Positions 26,429 through 32,665 of a DNA stretch of 32,665 bases are shown here, one piece after another. Position 1 is the first letter of the stretch. Every line of letters starts with the position of its first letter. Where the stretch lies: the NCBI RefSeq assembly GCF_028330765.1, contig NZ_JAQMTY010000019.1, forward strand, positions 1 through 32,665, given 5' to 3'. The DNA is from Spirulina subsalsa CS-330 (GTDB lineage Bacteria; Cyanobacteriota; Cyanobacteriia; Cyanobacteriales; Spirulinaceae). Under the pieces are notes generated by a model. The model was not told the origin of the DNA. It made no database searches and worked only from the letters and a program-made list of their open reading frames with translations. The position numbers and the translations under genes are program-made.

Positions 26429-26929
26429 TCAAGTTCTGAAGCGAAGATGGTTGAAGTTGAGCATATCGATCCCTATTGCAGTTAAATAGCTTGCTAATTT
26501 GAAATCGTCCGTCAACACCAGAAATCGTCCTGCTGCAACCTTCATGATGCCACAATCAGTTACGCCAAATGTGGTGAACTTAGGATTTTGAATGAGTTGT
26601 TTAGCAGGAACCTGTTGCTCATTAAACGTACTGGAAATTAATTGACTTAGGCAAAACAAGAATCCTTCTCTATCCCTAGAGTTAAGTTGATTAGCTAGAT
26701 TGTATACTTCTGTGAGAATATGTGGTGTTGTGATGACTTTTGTGAATTTAGCCAAAAGCTGATTCAGTAATTCAAAATCCTCAACTGTAAAATCGCGTGT
26801 GCGTTTGAAGGTCTCAATTCGATTTGGGTTGAGTCTGCCAACGACCCACAGTAAGAGTATGTTAGAGTCAACGAGAATGCCCTTTTGAAGGTAGCGACTG
26901 CACAGTTGAGCCAGATACTCATCACTCAT
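26429..26929 (-). CDS. PIN-domain ribonuclease, probable toxin
   Basis: The 166-residue protein has all four acidic positions of a PIN nuclease: Asp21 in ILVDSNILLLW, Glu74 in ILTEVYNLA, Asp125 in GVTDCGIMK and Asp141/Asp142 in VLTDDFKLASYL. PIN proteins are Mg2+-dependent RNases and the usual toxins of VapBC-type systems. Its first codon overlaps the stop of the gene at 26926-27249 (ATGA-type junction), the standard antitoxin-before-toxin order. It is AT-rich compared with ilvD nearby, which suggests acquisition. At 166 residues it is somewhat longer than typical VapC (about 130). Confidence 0.8.
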   Translation of the reverse strand: MSDEYLAQLCSRYLQKGILVDSNILLLWVVGRLNPNRIETFKRTRDFTVEDFELLNQLLAKFTKVITTPHILTEVYNLANQLNSRDREGFLFCLSQLISSTFNEQQVPAKQLIQNPKFTTFGVTDCGIMKVAAGRFLVLTDDFKLASYLTAIGIDMLNFNHLRFRT

Positions 26930-27249
26930 ACTGTACGGATTTTCATGGACTCAACATCACCCGTTTCAATATTAACCTTGAATACTTTATAAACCCGCTC
27001 ATAGATGGGTTTAACCATTGTTCCTTGAGCTTGGTTACTAGAAATCATAGCCAGAAGATCATGATTAGAACCCTGATCGGCTGTAACTGTTTCAACGGCA
27101 TAGCCCAAGGTTATTAACCAATGATGATCATCCTCGGATCGCTCAATTTCTTCAAGTCTCAAATCCTTGAGGTCATGAATGCCTACCGCGTTGACATTAC
27201 ATAAAAACTGTATTGCTTTGTCAACGGCGGATCTGATCTGAATGGCCAT
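26926..27249 (-). CDS. Putative antitoxin partner of the PIN-domain toxin, unknown family
   Basis: The 107-residue protein starts MAIQIRSAVDKAIQFLCNVNAVG (ATG 27249; GGAG nine bases upstream). An ATG at 27279 would add 10 residues. It is acidic (pattern DLRLEEIERSEDDHHW), with a C-terminal beta-rich segment IYERVYKVFKVNIETGDVESMKIRTV. It is not recognisably AbrB, RHH or Phd, so the antitoxin assignment rests only on gene order, the overlap with the toxin gene, size and acidity. Proteins of the form Val-Tyr-Lys-Val-Phe-Lys...Asp...Val-Glu-Ser-Met have been seen next to PIN genes in cyanobacteria; this is recollection, not a search. Confidence 0.5.
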   Translation of the reverse strand: MAIQIRSAVDKAIQFLCNVNAVGIHDLKDLRLEEIERSEDDHHWLITLGYAVETVTADQGSNHDLLAMISSNQAQGTMVKPIYERVYKVFKVNIETGDVESMKIRTV

Positions 27250-27573
27250 AATAAAGAACTCCAAAATATAAGATCTCAAGAGAATCTAACTTTAAAACTG
27301 GGGGAGATCAATGATAACGATCGCACCTTTTTTCATCCCCTGACCCTCACTAATCCATCATCAACCTGTGTCAATATATGTCAATCGGAGAGACGATATA
27401 GAGCCAGGGGAGTTGCACAGATGAGCAGACATGCGATCGCGCCTCATTCACCAGTGTAGTCAACCCTGGGGAAAATCTTAAGTTTCAATGAGGGTGTGGC
27501 GAGACGGTTCCCCCTTCATGTCACAGTGAGAACTAGACCAAAAGTACAGAATTGAGTTTGAGAGTGTAGCGTT
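27250..27573. promoter_or_regulatory. Divergent intergenic region between the PIN cassette and ilvD
   Basis: About 320 bp without a gene; it must hold the ilvD promoter and that of the PIN cassette. The heptamer TGTCAAT occurs twice with a 10-base period (27369-27375 and 27379-27385), the spacing of sites on the same DNA face, which suggests a regulator-binding site. I see no attenuator or leader peptide rich in branched-chain residues. Confidence 0.4.
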
Positions 27574-29259
27574 ATGTCTGAGAACCGGAGAAGCCAAGTT
27601 GTGACCCAGGGCGTGCAGCGATCGCCCAACCGTGCCATGCTCCGCGCTGTGGGGTTTGGGGATGATGATTTCTCCAAGCCGATCATCGGGGTCGCCAACG
27701 GATTCAGCACGATTACCCCCTGTAATATGGGCATCGGTGACTTGGCCAATACGGCAGAAGCGGCCTTAAAAACCGCCGGAGCCATGCCCCAAATTTTCGG
27801 GACGATCACGATCTCCGATGGGATTTCCATGGGAACCGAAGGGATGAAATATTCCCTCGTATCGCGGGATGTGATCGCCGATTCCATCGAGACGGTGTGT
27901 AATGGTCAGAGCTTGGATGGCGTGCTGGCGATCGGCGGCTGTGATAAGAATATGCCAGGGGCGATGATTGCCATGGCGCGGCTGAATATTCCGGCGATTT
28001 TTGTCTATGGCGGCACGATTAAACCTGGTCACTACGACGGGCAGGATCTCACCGTGGTTAGTTCCTTCGAGGCGGTGGGGCAATATAGCGCCGGAAAAAT
28101 TGATGAAACCACCCTAACGAATATTGAGCGCAACGCCTGCCCCGGTGCGGGGTCTTGCGGGGGGATGTATACGGCCAATACGATGTCCTCGGCCTTTGAG
28201 GCGATGGGGATGAGTTTGCCCTATTCTTCGACGATGGCGGCGGAGGATGCGGAAAAGGCCGAAAGTACGGCCCAATCGGCGGCGGTGTTGGTGAATGCGG
28301 TGCGTCAGCAAATTCTGCCGAGTCAGATCCTGACCCGGAAGGCGTTTGAAAATGCGATCGCTGTGATCATGGCTGTGGGTGGTTCGACGAATTCGGTGCT
28401 GCATTTGTTAGCGATCGCCCACACCGTCGGCGTTGACCTCACCTTGGATGATTTTGAAGCAATCCGCGCCCGCGTCCCCGTGATCTGCGACCTCAAACCC
28501 AGCGGCCGCTACGTGGCCACCAACCTCCACACCGCTGGCGGCATCCCCCAAGTGATGAAAATGCTCCTCAACCACGGCCTGCTCCACGGCGACGCGCTCA
28601 CCATCTCCGGCCAAACCATCGCCGAAGTCCTCGCCGACATCCCCGACGAACCCTCCCCGGATCAAGAGGTGATCCGCCCCTGGGACAATCCCATGTACCG
28701 CAGCGGCCACCTCGCCATTCTCAAGGGCAACCTCGCCACCGATGGCGCAGTGGCAAAAATCAGCGGCGTGAAAAATCCCCAAATCACCGGCCCCGCCCGC
28801 GTCTTCAACTCCGAAGAAGAATGCCTCGATGCGATCCTAGCCGGGAAAATCCAAGCCGGGGATGTGATCATCGTCCGTTACGAAGGCCCCAAAGGCGGCC
28901 CCGGTATGCGGGAAATGCTCGCCCCCACCTCCGCGATCATCGGCGCAGGTTTAGGGGATTCGGTCGGGTTGATTACCGATGGGCGCTTTTCCGGCGGAAC
29001 CTACGGCATGGTGGTGGGTCATGTGGCCCCCGAAGCAGCGGTGGGGGGTGCGATCGGCCTCGTCCAAGAAGGAGATTCGATCACCATCGATGCCCATGGG
29101 CGACTCTTGCAGTTGAATATTTCAGACGAAGAACTCGCCCAACGCCGCGCCCAATGGCAACCCCCCGCCCCCCGCTACACCCGTGGCGTGTTGGCGAAAT
29201 ATGCCAAACTCGTCTCCTCTAGCCACCTCGGAGCCGTAACCGATCGCGACCTGGGTTAA
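27574..29259 (+). CDS. ilvD: Dihydroxy-acid dehydratase
   Basis: This enzyme dehydrates 2,3-dihydroxy acids to 2-oxo acids, the third shared step of isoleucine and valine synthesis (and leucine and pantothenate precursors). The 561-residue protein is full length. The iron-sulfur ligand cysteines are present: Cys50 in TPCNMGIGD, Cys123 in GGCDKNMPG and Cys195 in [16 protein letters not shown]. The C-terminal swivel domain includes [12 protein letters not shown] and [11 protein letters not shown], which carries the active-site Ser. It starts at ATG 27574 ([13 protein letters not shown]). It is followed by a hairpin at 29285-29325. Confidence 0.96.
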   Translation: MSENRRSQVVTQGVQRSPNRAMLRAVGFGDDDFSKPIIGVANGFSTITPCNMGIGDLANTAEAALKTAGAMPQIFGTITISDGISMGTEGMKYSLVSRDVIADSIETVCNGQSLDGVLAIGGCDKNMPGAMIAMARLNIPAIFVYGGTIKPGHYDGQDLTVVSSFEAVGQYSAGKIDETTLTNIERNACPGAGSCGGMYTANTMSSAFEAMGMSLPYSSTMAAEDAEKAESTAQSAAVLVNAVRQQILPSQILTRKAFENAIAVIMAVGGSTNSVLHLLAIAHTVGVDLTLDDFEAIRARVPVICDLKPSGRYVATNLHTAGGIPQVMKMLLNHGLLHGDALTISGQTIAEVLADIPDEPSPDQEVIRPWDNPMYRSGHLAILKGNLATDGAVAKISGVKNPQITGPARVFNSEEECLDAILAGKIQAGDVIIVRYEGPKGGPGMREMLAPTSAIIGAGLGDSVGLITDGRFSGGTYGMVVGHVAPEAAVGGAIGLVQEGDSITIDAHGRLLQLNISDEELAQRRAQWQPPAPRYTRGVLAKYAKLVSSSHLGAVTDRDLG

Positions 29260-29284
29260 TCGAGTCCCTTAATCCCTGTTTAAC

Positions 29285-29325
29285 AACCTCTCCCAGCGAC
29301 CCTAATGGGTATGCCGGGAGAGGTT
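29285..29325 (+). terminator. Hairpin after ilvD, terminator-like
   Basis: Outer arms AACCTCTCCC (29285-29294) and GGGAGAGGTT (29316-29325) enclose an inner stem ACCC-TAAT-GGGT (29299-29310). It begins 25 bp after the ilvD stop. A good T-run is missing, so termination may be partial. Confidence 0.5.
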
Positions 29326-29411
29326 TGGAAGAGGTCAAACGCTGATGAATTGAATTCTCCCATCCTGTCCGTTCGCTACACTTTAGAAATACTCCCCAGG
29401 AATTTCTACGG

Positions 29412-29975
29412 ATGGTTCATACATCAAAATCCCCATTGAGTTTGGCGGCATTTTTAGCAGAGCCAGACACCCAACCTGCACGGGAATATCTAAATGGCCA
29501 AATTGTCACCAAACCCATGCCCCAAGGACATCACAGCATTATTCAAGGTGAATTGGTCAGTGCGATTAATGGGGCAGTGAAGCGGGATAAAATTGCCCGC
29601 GCCTTTCCAGAGTTGCGCTGTACGTTTGGGAATTGGGCGATCGTTCCAGATGTGGCGGTGTTCACATGGGAACGAATTCCTCGGCTGGAGACGGGGCAGA
29701 CTGCAAATGTGTTTGCGATCGCGCCGGATTGGCTCATTGAAATCTTATCGCCCGATCAAGGGTCAACTAAAGTCGTCAAAAAAATCATCTATGCGTTGCA
29801 GCACGGCTCACAACTAGGGTGGCTGATTGACCCCGCAGAAGAGACCGTTTTTGTATATCGCCCAAAGCAGGAGATTGAGGTATTCGAGGGGGCGGCGGAG
29901 GGGTTGCCCGTGCCGGACTTTATGGATGGGTTTGAGTTGACGATTCAGGAGTTATTTGGGTGGTTAATGGAGTAG
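29412..29975 (+). CDS. Uma2-family (DUF820) PD-(D/E)XK protein, copy A
   Basis: The 187-residue protein has the Uma2 pattern: YLNGQIVTKPMPQGHHSIIQGEL (about 26-48), catalytic Asp80 in AIVPDVAVF, Glu110 in DWLIEILSPDQGSTK (106-120), and LVDP-like LIDPAEETVFVYRP. Uma2 proteins are predicted nucleases very abundant in cyanobacterial genomes, with no demonstrated substrate. The N-terminus MVHTSKSPLSLAAFLAEPDTQPA is typical of one cyanobacterial subgroup. It is intact, unlike the copy at 25759. Confidence 0.85.
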   Translation: MVHTSKSPLSLAAFLAEPDTQPAREYLNGQIVTKPMPQGHHSIIQGELVSAINGAVKRDKIARAFPELRCTFGNWAIVPDVAVFTWERIPRLETGQTANVFAIAPDWLIEILSPDQGSTKVVKKIIYALQHGSQLGWLIDPAEETVFVYRPKQEIEVFEGAAEGLPVPDFMDGFELTIQELFGWLME

Positions 29976-29984
29976 GTGCGTTGG

Positions 29985-30032
29985 CGTTAGCCTTGCGGAG
30001 CAACATCGTGTTAGTCTTGCGGGGCAACATCG
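29985..30032. repeat. Two tandem copies of a 24-bp repeat between Uma2 genes
   Basis: Copies at 29985-30008 and 30009-30032 match at 21 of 24 positions; the shared core includes CTTGCGG and GGGGCAACATCG or GGAGCAACATCG. They start right after the first Uma2 gene. Repeats with this GTTAGCCTTGCGG core are dispersed in several cyanobacterial genomes (recalled, not searched). Confidence 0.75.
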
Positions 30033-30120
30033 CGTCAAAGCACCTCACGAAAACAGGCTTAGGCGTGAAGGAGAGACAGTTTACAATGCAGAGTAAGGGC
30101 GCGATCCAGAGGTACAGGCA

Positions 30121-30777
30121 GTGAGTTCGCTCAAAACATCTTCAGAACCCGCATTACCGACCAATACTTGGATCGCGGCATCCTGGGAAGACTATCTTCA
30201 AATGGTTGCCAAGCCAACGCTGGCCAAAGCCAAAGGCTATTATCATCACAACCACATGAGGATTGAAATGTCACCCGTTGGCCATGATCATGCTGCCGAT
30301 AATGCCCTCATTGATTTTGCTGTGCAACTGTTTTGTACCCTGCGGGGGATTGCTTTTAGAGGATTGGTGAATTGCAGCTATCGTCAGGCAGGGGAGCGGG
30401 AATGCCAACCGGACTCATCCTATTACCTCCAAGAACAGGCACAAATGATTCCTTGGGGCACAACGATTGTGGATTTAAACCGCTATCCTGCGCCGGATTT
30501 AGTGATTGAGATCGCGGCTAGTTCGCTATTGGATGATCAGGGCAATAAGCGTGCCTTGTATGAGGTGCTGGGGGTCAAAGAATATTGGGTTGTGGATGTC
30601 CAGGCGATGACGGTGTTAGCCTATGCCCTCACCCCCCAGGGTAGCCAGCGGCTTGATGTTTCACAGGTTTTAGGTGGCTTGCCGATGGCGTTGCTGGCTA
30701 CGGCACTGGAGCGTAGTCGGCATCAGGATCAAGGACAGGTGGGGGCTTGGCTGTTGCAAGAGTTTTCAGGAGCATAG
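30121..30777 (+). CDS. Uma2-family (DUF820) PD-(D/E)XK protein, copy B
   Basis: The 218-residue protein from a GTG start (30121), with GAGG about eight bases upstream, belongs to a longer Uma2 subgroup. It has WEDYLQMVAKPTLAKAKGYYHHNHMRIEMSPVGHDHAADNALI, Asp98 in CQPDSSYYL, APDLVIEIAASSLLDD with Glu130, and YEVLGVKEYWVVDVQ (147-161), which is the family's typical C-terminal strand block. It is divergent enough from copy A (29412) that they are not recent tandem duplicates. The role is unknown. Confidence 0.85.
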   Translation: MSSLKTSSEPALPTNTWIAASWEDYLQMVAKPTLAKAKGYYHHNHMRIEMSPVGHDHAADNALIDFAVQLFCTLRGIAFRGLVNCSYRQAGERECQPDSSYYLQEQAQMIPWGTTIVDLNRYPAPDLVIEIAASSLLDDQGNKRALYEVLGVKEYWVVDVQAMTVLAYALTPQGSQRLDVSQVLGGLPMALLATALERSRHQDQGQVGAWLLQEFSGA

Positions 30778-30816
30778 CCCGTTTTTTTGTATATACTAAC
30801 GAGAAATACTAGAAGC

Positions 30817-31587
30817 ATGACAAAGACTCTAGCCGAAGATATTGACCGCTTGATTCAGAATATTGCCCGAATGTACGCAACAGAAGGCAATGCTAAATTG
30901 GTGTCAATCTTGGCTAACGCGAAGATTAAGGCAAAGATAACCGGCTACGACAACTGGAATGGTGATACAGATTTGTACACCATCTATATAGATATTCCTC
31001 GTCATATCTTTACTGAAATTCAAAACGAGATTGAGTATATTACAGAACAGCTAACTGAGAAGTTCTCTGTGTTCATACATCACTATGATTGCACATGGAT
31101 CGAGCGCATACACATAGCCCCCTCCATGATCCAAATTGATGATTGGCAGCAGAAGGCACTAGATTGGCTTGCTGGTAAAGGCATTACTAATCAAGGGCGT
31201 GTTAGGTCAGACAATATCGCGAATCGAAAGCAAGATGGTTTGCTCTTTCGTTCTCAGAATGAAATCCACTTCTACAATGCTCTCAAATCAAAAGGTGTTG
31301 CCTTTGCTCCCCTGCCAGTGTTTCTCCGTGGTGGGGAAACTTACTCTCGAATAGAACCTGATTTCATTATCGTGAAGGATGGTATTACTATGTGTGTTGA
31401 AATTGATGGGGATACAGTACATAATGAGACCCCAGCAGAAGCAAACTCTCGAACTCGTGTTTTAACTAACGAGGGTGTTGTAGTTGAGAGATTCTCCGCC
31501 AGTGAATGCTCAGATATTTCTAAAGCGATGAAGTTAGCGGATCATGTTATTGAATTACTACGCAAACATAAAGAAAATCGGTCTTGA
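30817..31587 (+). CDS. PD-(D/E)XK nuclease (DUF559/Vsr-like) with an unrecognised N-terminal domain
   Basis: The 256-residue protein (ATG 30817; a TTG at 30787 would add ten residues) has two parts. Residues 1-105 form an alpha/beta domain (MTKTLAEDIDRLIQNIARMY; DTDLYTIYIDIPRHIFTEIQNEIEYI) that I cannot name, though it has the feel of the N-terminal domains of AbiJ-like phage-defence proteins. Residues 140-250 form a restriction-endonuclease-like fold: FRSQNEIHFYNAL with Glu149, RIEPDFIIVKDG with Asp182, TMCVEIDGDTVHNE with Glu195/Asp197, and the VERFSASEC strand. This E...D...ExD pattern is that of DUF559 and Vsr relatives. The final Lys of the canonical ExK is replaced by Asp, as in some DUF559 proteins. 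AT-rich composition and a surrounding accessory region point to transfer. Confidence 0.7.
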   Translation: MTKTLAEDIDRLIQNIARMYATEGNAKLVSILANAKIKAKITGYDNWNGDTDLYTIYIDIPRHIFTEIQNEIEYITEQLTEKFSVFIHHYDCTWIERIHIAPSMIQIDDWQQKALDWLAGKGITNQGRVRSDNIANRKQDGLLFRSQNEIHFYNALKSKGVAFAPLPVFLRGGETYSRIEPDFIIVKDGITMCVEIDGDTVHNETPAEANSRTRVLTNEGVVVERFSASECSDISKAMKLADHVIELLRKHKENRS

Positions 31588-31736
31588 TATAGCGATCGCA
31601 CTTCTTATCGGATACGTTAATAGGGGAATGATTTATCAAAAAATAAATAATTATTGCTCCTACGCAACTCACCAAAACCCTTTGCGCAAGTAGCTGAAAG
31701 TCAATAATGAGGTAATTAGAAACGAAGGGATAAACG

Positions 31737-31976
31737 ATGACAGGTCAACTTAAACAAGCCATTCAGATTGCCCAATCGCTCTCGTTGGCAGAACAGCTAG
31801 AGTTGCTGCAAGCCCTCTCGGATATCATTCAGCAAACTCATTCCCAAAACACACAGACTCAACCCACAGAATACAATACGGGTTTCTCTACGGAAAGTTT
31901 GCAGAGATCCTGGCAGCAGGCAATGGCAGGCGAAACCTTGCCCCTTTCTCAACTCTGGGATGGTGATGAAGATTAA
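31737..31976 (+). CDS. Small helical protein preceding a ParD-like gene, unknown function
   Basis: The 79-residue protein begins MTGQLKQAIQIAQSLSLAEQLELLQALSDIIQQTHS, two amphipathic helices, and continues with a Gln/Thr-rich linker and a C-terminal WQQAMAGETLPLSQLWDGDED tail. The GAAGGGA sequence seven bases before the ATG is a good ribosome site. Its stop overlaps the next gene by 11 bp. Such small LAEQLELLQAL proteins occur in cyanobacterial addiction-type modules; the role is not established. Confidence 0.6.
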   Translation: MTGQLKQAIQIAQSLSLAEQLELLQALSDIIQQTHSQNTQTQPTEYNTGFSTESLQRSWQQAMAGETLPLSQLWDGDED

Positions 31977-32100
31977 TCTCACACCTGACCAAGAACGCTT
32001 TATTCAAACCAAGCTACAAACAGGTAAATACCGCTCCGCCGAAGAGGTCTTGGAGATTGTATTGCGGCTATTAGATGAATTACGATCGCGCCGAAGCTGA
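31966..32100 (+). CDS. ParD-like small antitoxin (ribbon-helix-helix), no adjacent toxin
   Basis: This 44-residue product starts MKINLTPDQERFIQTKLQTG, continues KYRSAEEVLEIVLRLLDELR and ends in RSRRS. That is the ParD/CC2985-type RHH antitoxin start (beta strand, then two helices), cut short at the C-terminus relative to the usual 70-90 residues, so the toxin-binding arm may be lost. It overlaps the preceding gene by 11 bp and is likely cotranscribed. No ParE-type toxin follows in the 350 bp downstream, so the module looks incomplete. Confidence 0.65.
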   Translation: MKINLTPDQERFIQTKLQTGKYRSAEEVLEIVLRLLDELRSRRS

Positions 32101-32123
32101 ATCAGCGATCGCCGATCTTGTAG

Positions 32124-32181
32124 GGTGCGTTCCTTAATGCAACTCTTGCTACTCCACTGAATAGATTTCTGGGAACGCACC
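32124..32181. repeat. Inverted repeat with 38-nt loop
   Basis: Perfect 10-bp arms GGTGCGTTCC (32124-32133) and GGAACGCACC (32172-32181). A related GTAACGCACC occurs near 32408. Elements of this TAGGGTGCGTT type are dispersed in cyanobacterial intergenic DNA and may be non-autonomous mobile elements. Confidence 0.5.
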
Positions 32182-32307
32182 ATGCTCATGCTTGAAGCAA
32201 TCGATCGCAGTCTAACAACGCCCATGCACCCGACCGTTGAGAGGTTATTTGATGAGTATTCAAGGATATCTGCGGCGGGTGAACGGGAACGTTATACGCT
32301 GAAATAG
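32182..32307 (+). CDS. Possible 41-residue small ORF or gene remnant
   Basis: An open frame from ATG 32182 to TAG 32307 encodes a protein with MHPTVERLFDEYSRISAAGERERY, which reads as plausible protein rather than chance. No family is recognised and there is no good ribosome site. It could be a gene remnant. Confidence 0.25.
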   Translation: MLMLEAIDRSLTTPMHPTVERLFDEYSRISAAGERERYTLK

Positions 32308-32448
32308 TTTGCAGCGGGGTGATAGGTGACGATCGCAGCGCGATCGCTGATCATGTAGGGTTAGCAGGAGAGTGATTTATCAATCAATCGATAATCTCTG
32401 TTCCTGTGTAACGCACCAGATCCTTTTTGAAACCAACCATAAAAATCC
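32308..32448. other. Gene-free stretch before the DUF433 gene
   Basis: I see no coding sequence or strong hairpin here, apart from HIP1-like GCGATCGC sites. It probably holds the promoter of the truncated DUF433 gene. Confidence 0.35.
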
Positions 32449-32613
32449 ATGAATTACCGAGATATCATTACCGTTGAACCTCAGAAGCGCGGTGGTAAAC
32501 CTTGCGTCCGTGGCTTACGGATCACGGTTTATCTTAAAATGTGCAAAGAAGACTCCCACTATAAAGCGAGTCCGAGTAGAGTTACCGAAGGTAACGGCGG
32601 ACGTGCCTTTTAG
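32449..32613 (+). pseudogene. DUF433 antitoxin gene truncated after 29 codons
   Basis: The first 28-29 codons, MNYRDIITVEPQKRGGKPC followed by VRGLRITVY, match the DUF433 N-terminus closely (compare 18696-18929). After ITVY the expected continuation (DVL...) is replaced by LKMCKEDSHYKAS and unrelated residues to a stop at 32613. The break, near 32533, coincides with the start of the possible insertion element. Confidence 0.7.
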
Positions 32614-32665
32614 TGGCGAGATGAATTTGCACCAACAAACAAATCGAGCGACAGCGAGTCCTTTA
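32533..32665. mobile_element. Possible terminus of an IS200/IS605-type or other insertion (partial)
   Basis: The sequence interrupting the DUF433 gene contains a perfect hairpin GTTACCGAAGGTAAC, an imperfect GACTC...GAGTC stem, and a repeat of AGCGAGTCC (about 32566 and 32652). Hairpin-rich ends with no direct-repeat borders fit the right end of an IS200/IS605 element, including the 3' part of a TnpB-associated RNA. No transposase is visible in the 133 bases before the window ends, so this is tentative. Confidence 0.35.

Noticed and set aside
1-32665. tRNA or rRNA genes in the window
   Set aside because: I found no TPsiC-arm GGTTCGAATCC-like sequence with matching acceptor arms, and no ribosomal RNA sequence.

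Overview
The window is chromosomal DNA from a cyanobacterium. The palindrome GCGATCGC (HIP1) recurs throughout, inside and between genes. The gene set is also cyanobacterial: a CcmP-type double-BMC carboxysome protein, a cyanobacterial-length TrpC, a caspase-like protein, a secreted CHAT protein with a two-partner-secretion domain, and several Uma2-family genes. All calls come from reading the sequence; no database search was run.

Layout. 1-4840 (minus strand): the 5' part of a multi-membrane-spanning protein (probable GT-C glycosyltransferase), pyrR, a Tat-exported caspase-fold protein that has lost both catalytic residues, and sat (ATP sulfurylase). 4841-6128: an AT-richer island with an AbiF/Abi_2 HEPN protein, preceded by a compact unit of promoter, short structured RNA and terminator. 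6353-12652 (plus strand): lpdA, trpC, a small conserved protein, a photorespiration-type class V aminotransferase, ccmP, and two membrane proteins. 12749-14962 (minus strand): a DM13 lipoprotein, ruvB and cobU. 15085-18616 (plus strand): a proline-rich protein, then two family 2 glycosyltransferases and a WcaF-like acetyltransferase, which look like an exopolysaccharide cluster. 18696-19312: a DUF433/DUF5615 toxin-antitoxin pair. 19467-20869: a LysR regulator divergent from a small conserved gene, with two LysR-type operator candidates between them. 20989-25638 (minus strand): a very large secreted TPS/DUF4347/beta-helix/CHAT protease. 25759-27249 (minus strand): a Uma2 gene broken by one in-frame stop, then a PIN-domain toxin with its partner. 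27574-29259: ilvD. 29412-32665: an accessory region with two more Uma2 genes, a PD-(D/E)XK (DUF559/Vsr-like) nuclease, a ParD-like antitoxin pair, and a DUF433 gene cut off near the window end by sequence resembling an IS200/IS605 terminus.

How the genes work together. The housekeeping genes cover pyrimidine control, sulfate activation, 2-oxo acid dehydrogenase E3, tryptophan and branched-chain amino acid synthesis, B12 salvage, recombination and carbon concentration/photorespiration. Between them lie small defence or toxin-antitoxin cassettes that look AT-richer and often sit next to hairpin repeats. The most interesting signal is the AbiF locus. A near-consensus promoter (TTGACA, 17 bp, TACACT) at 5140-5168 drives a predicted RNA of about 60 nt that ends in a GC-rich stem plus a T-run, 12 bp before the HEPN ribonuclease gene.
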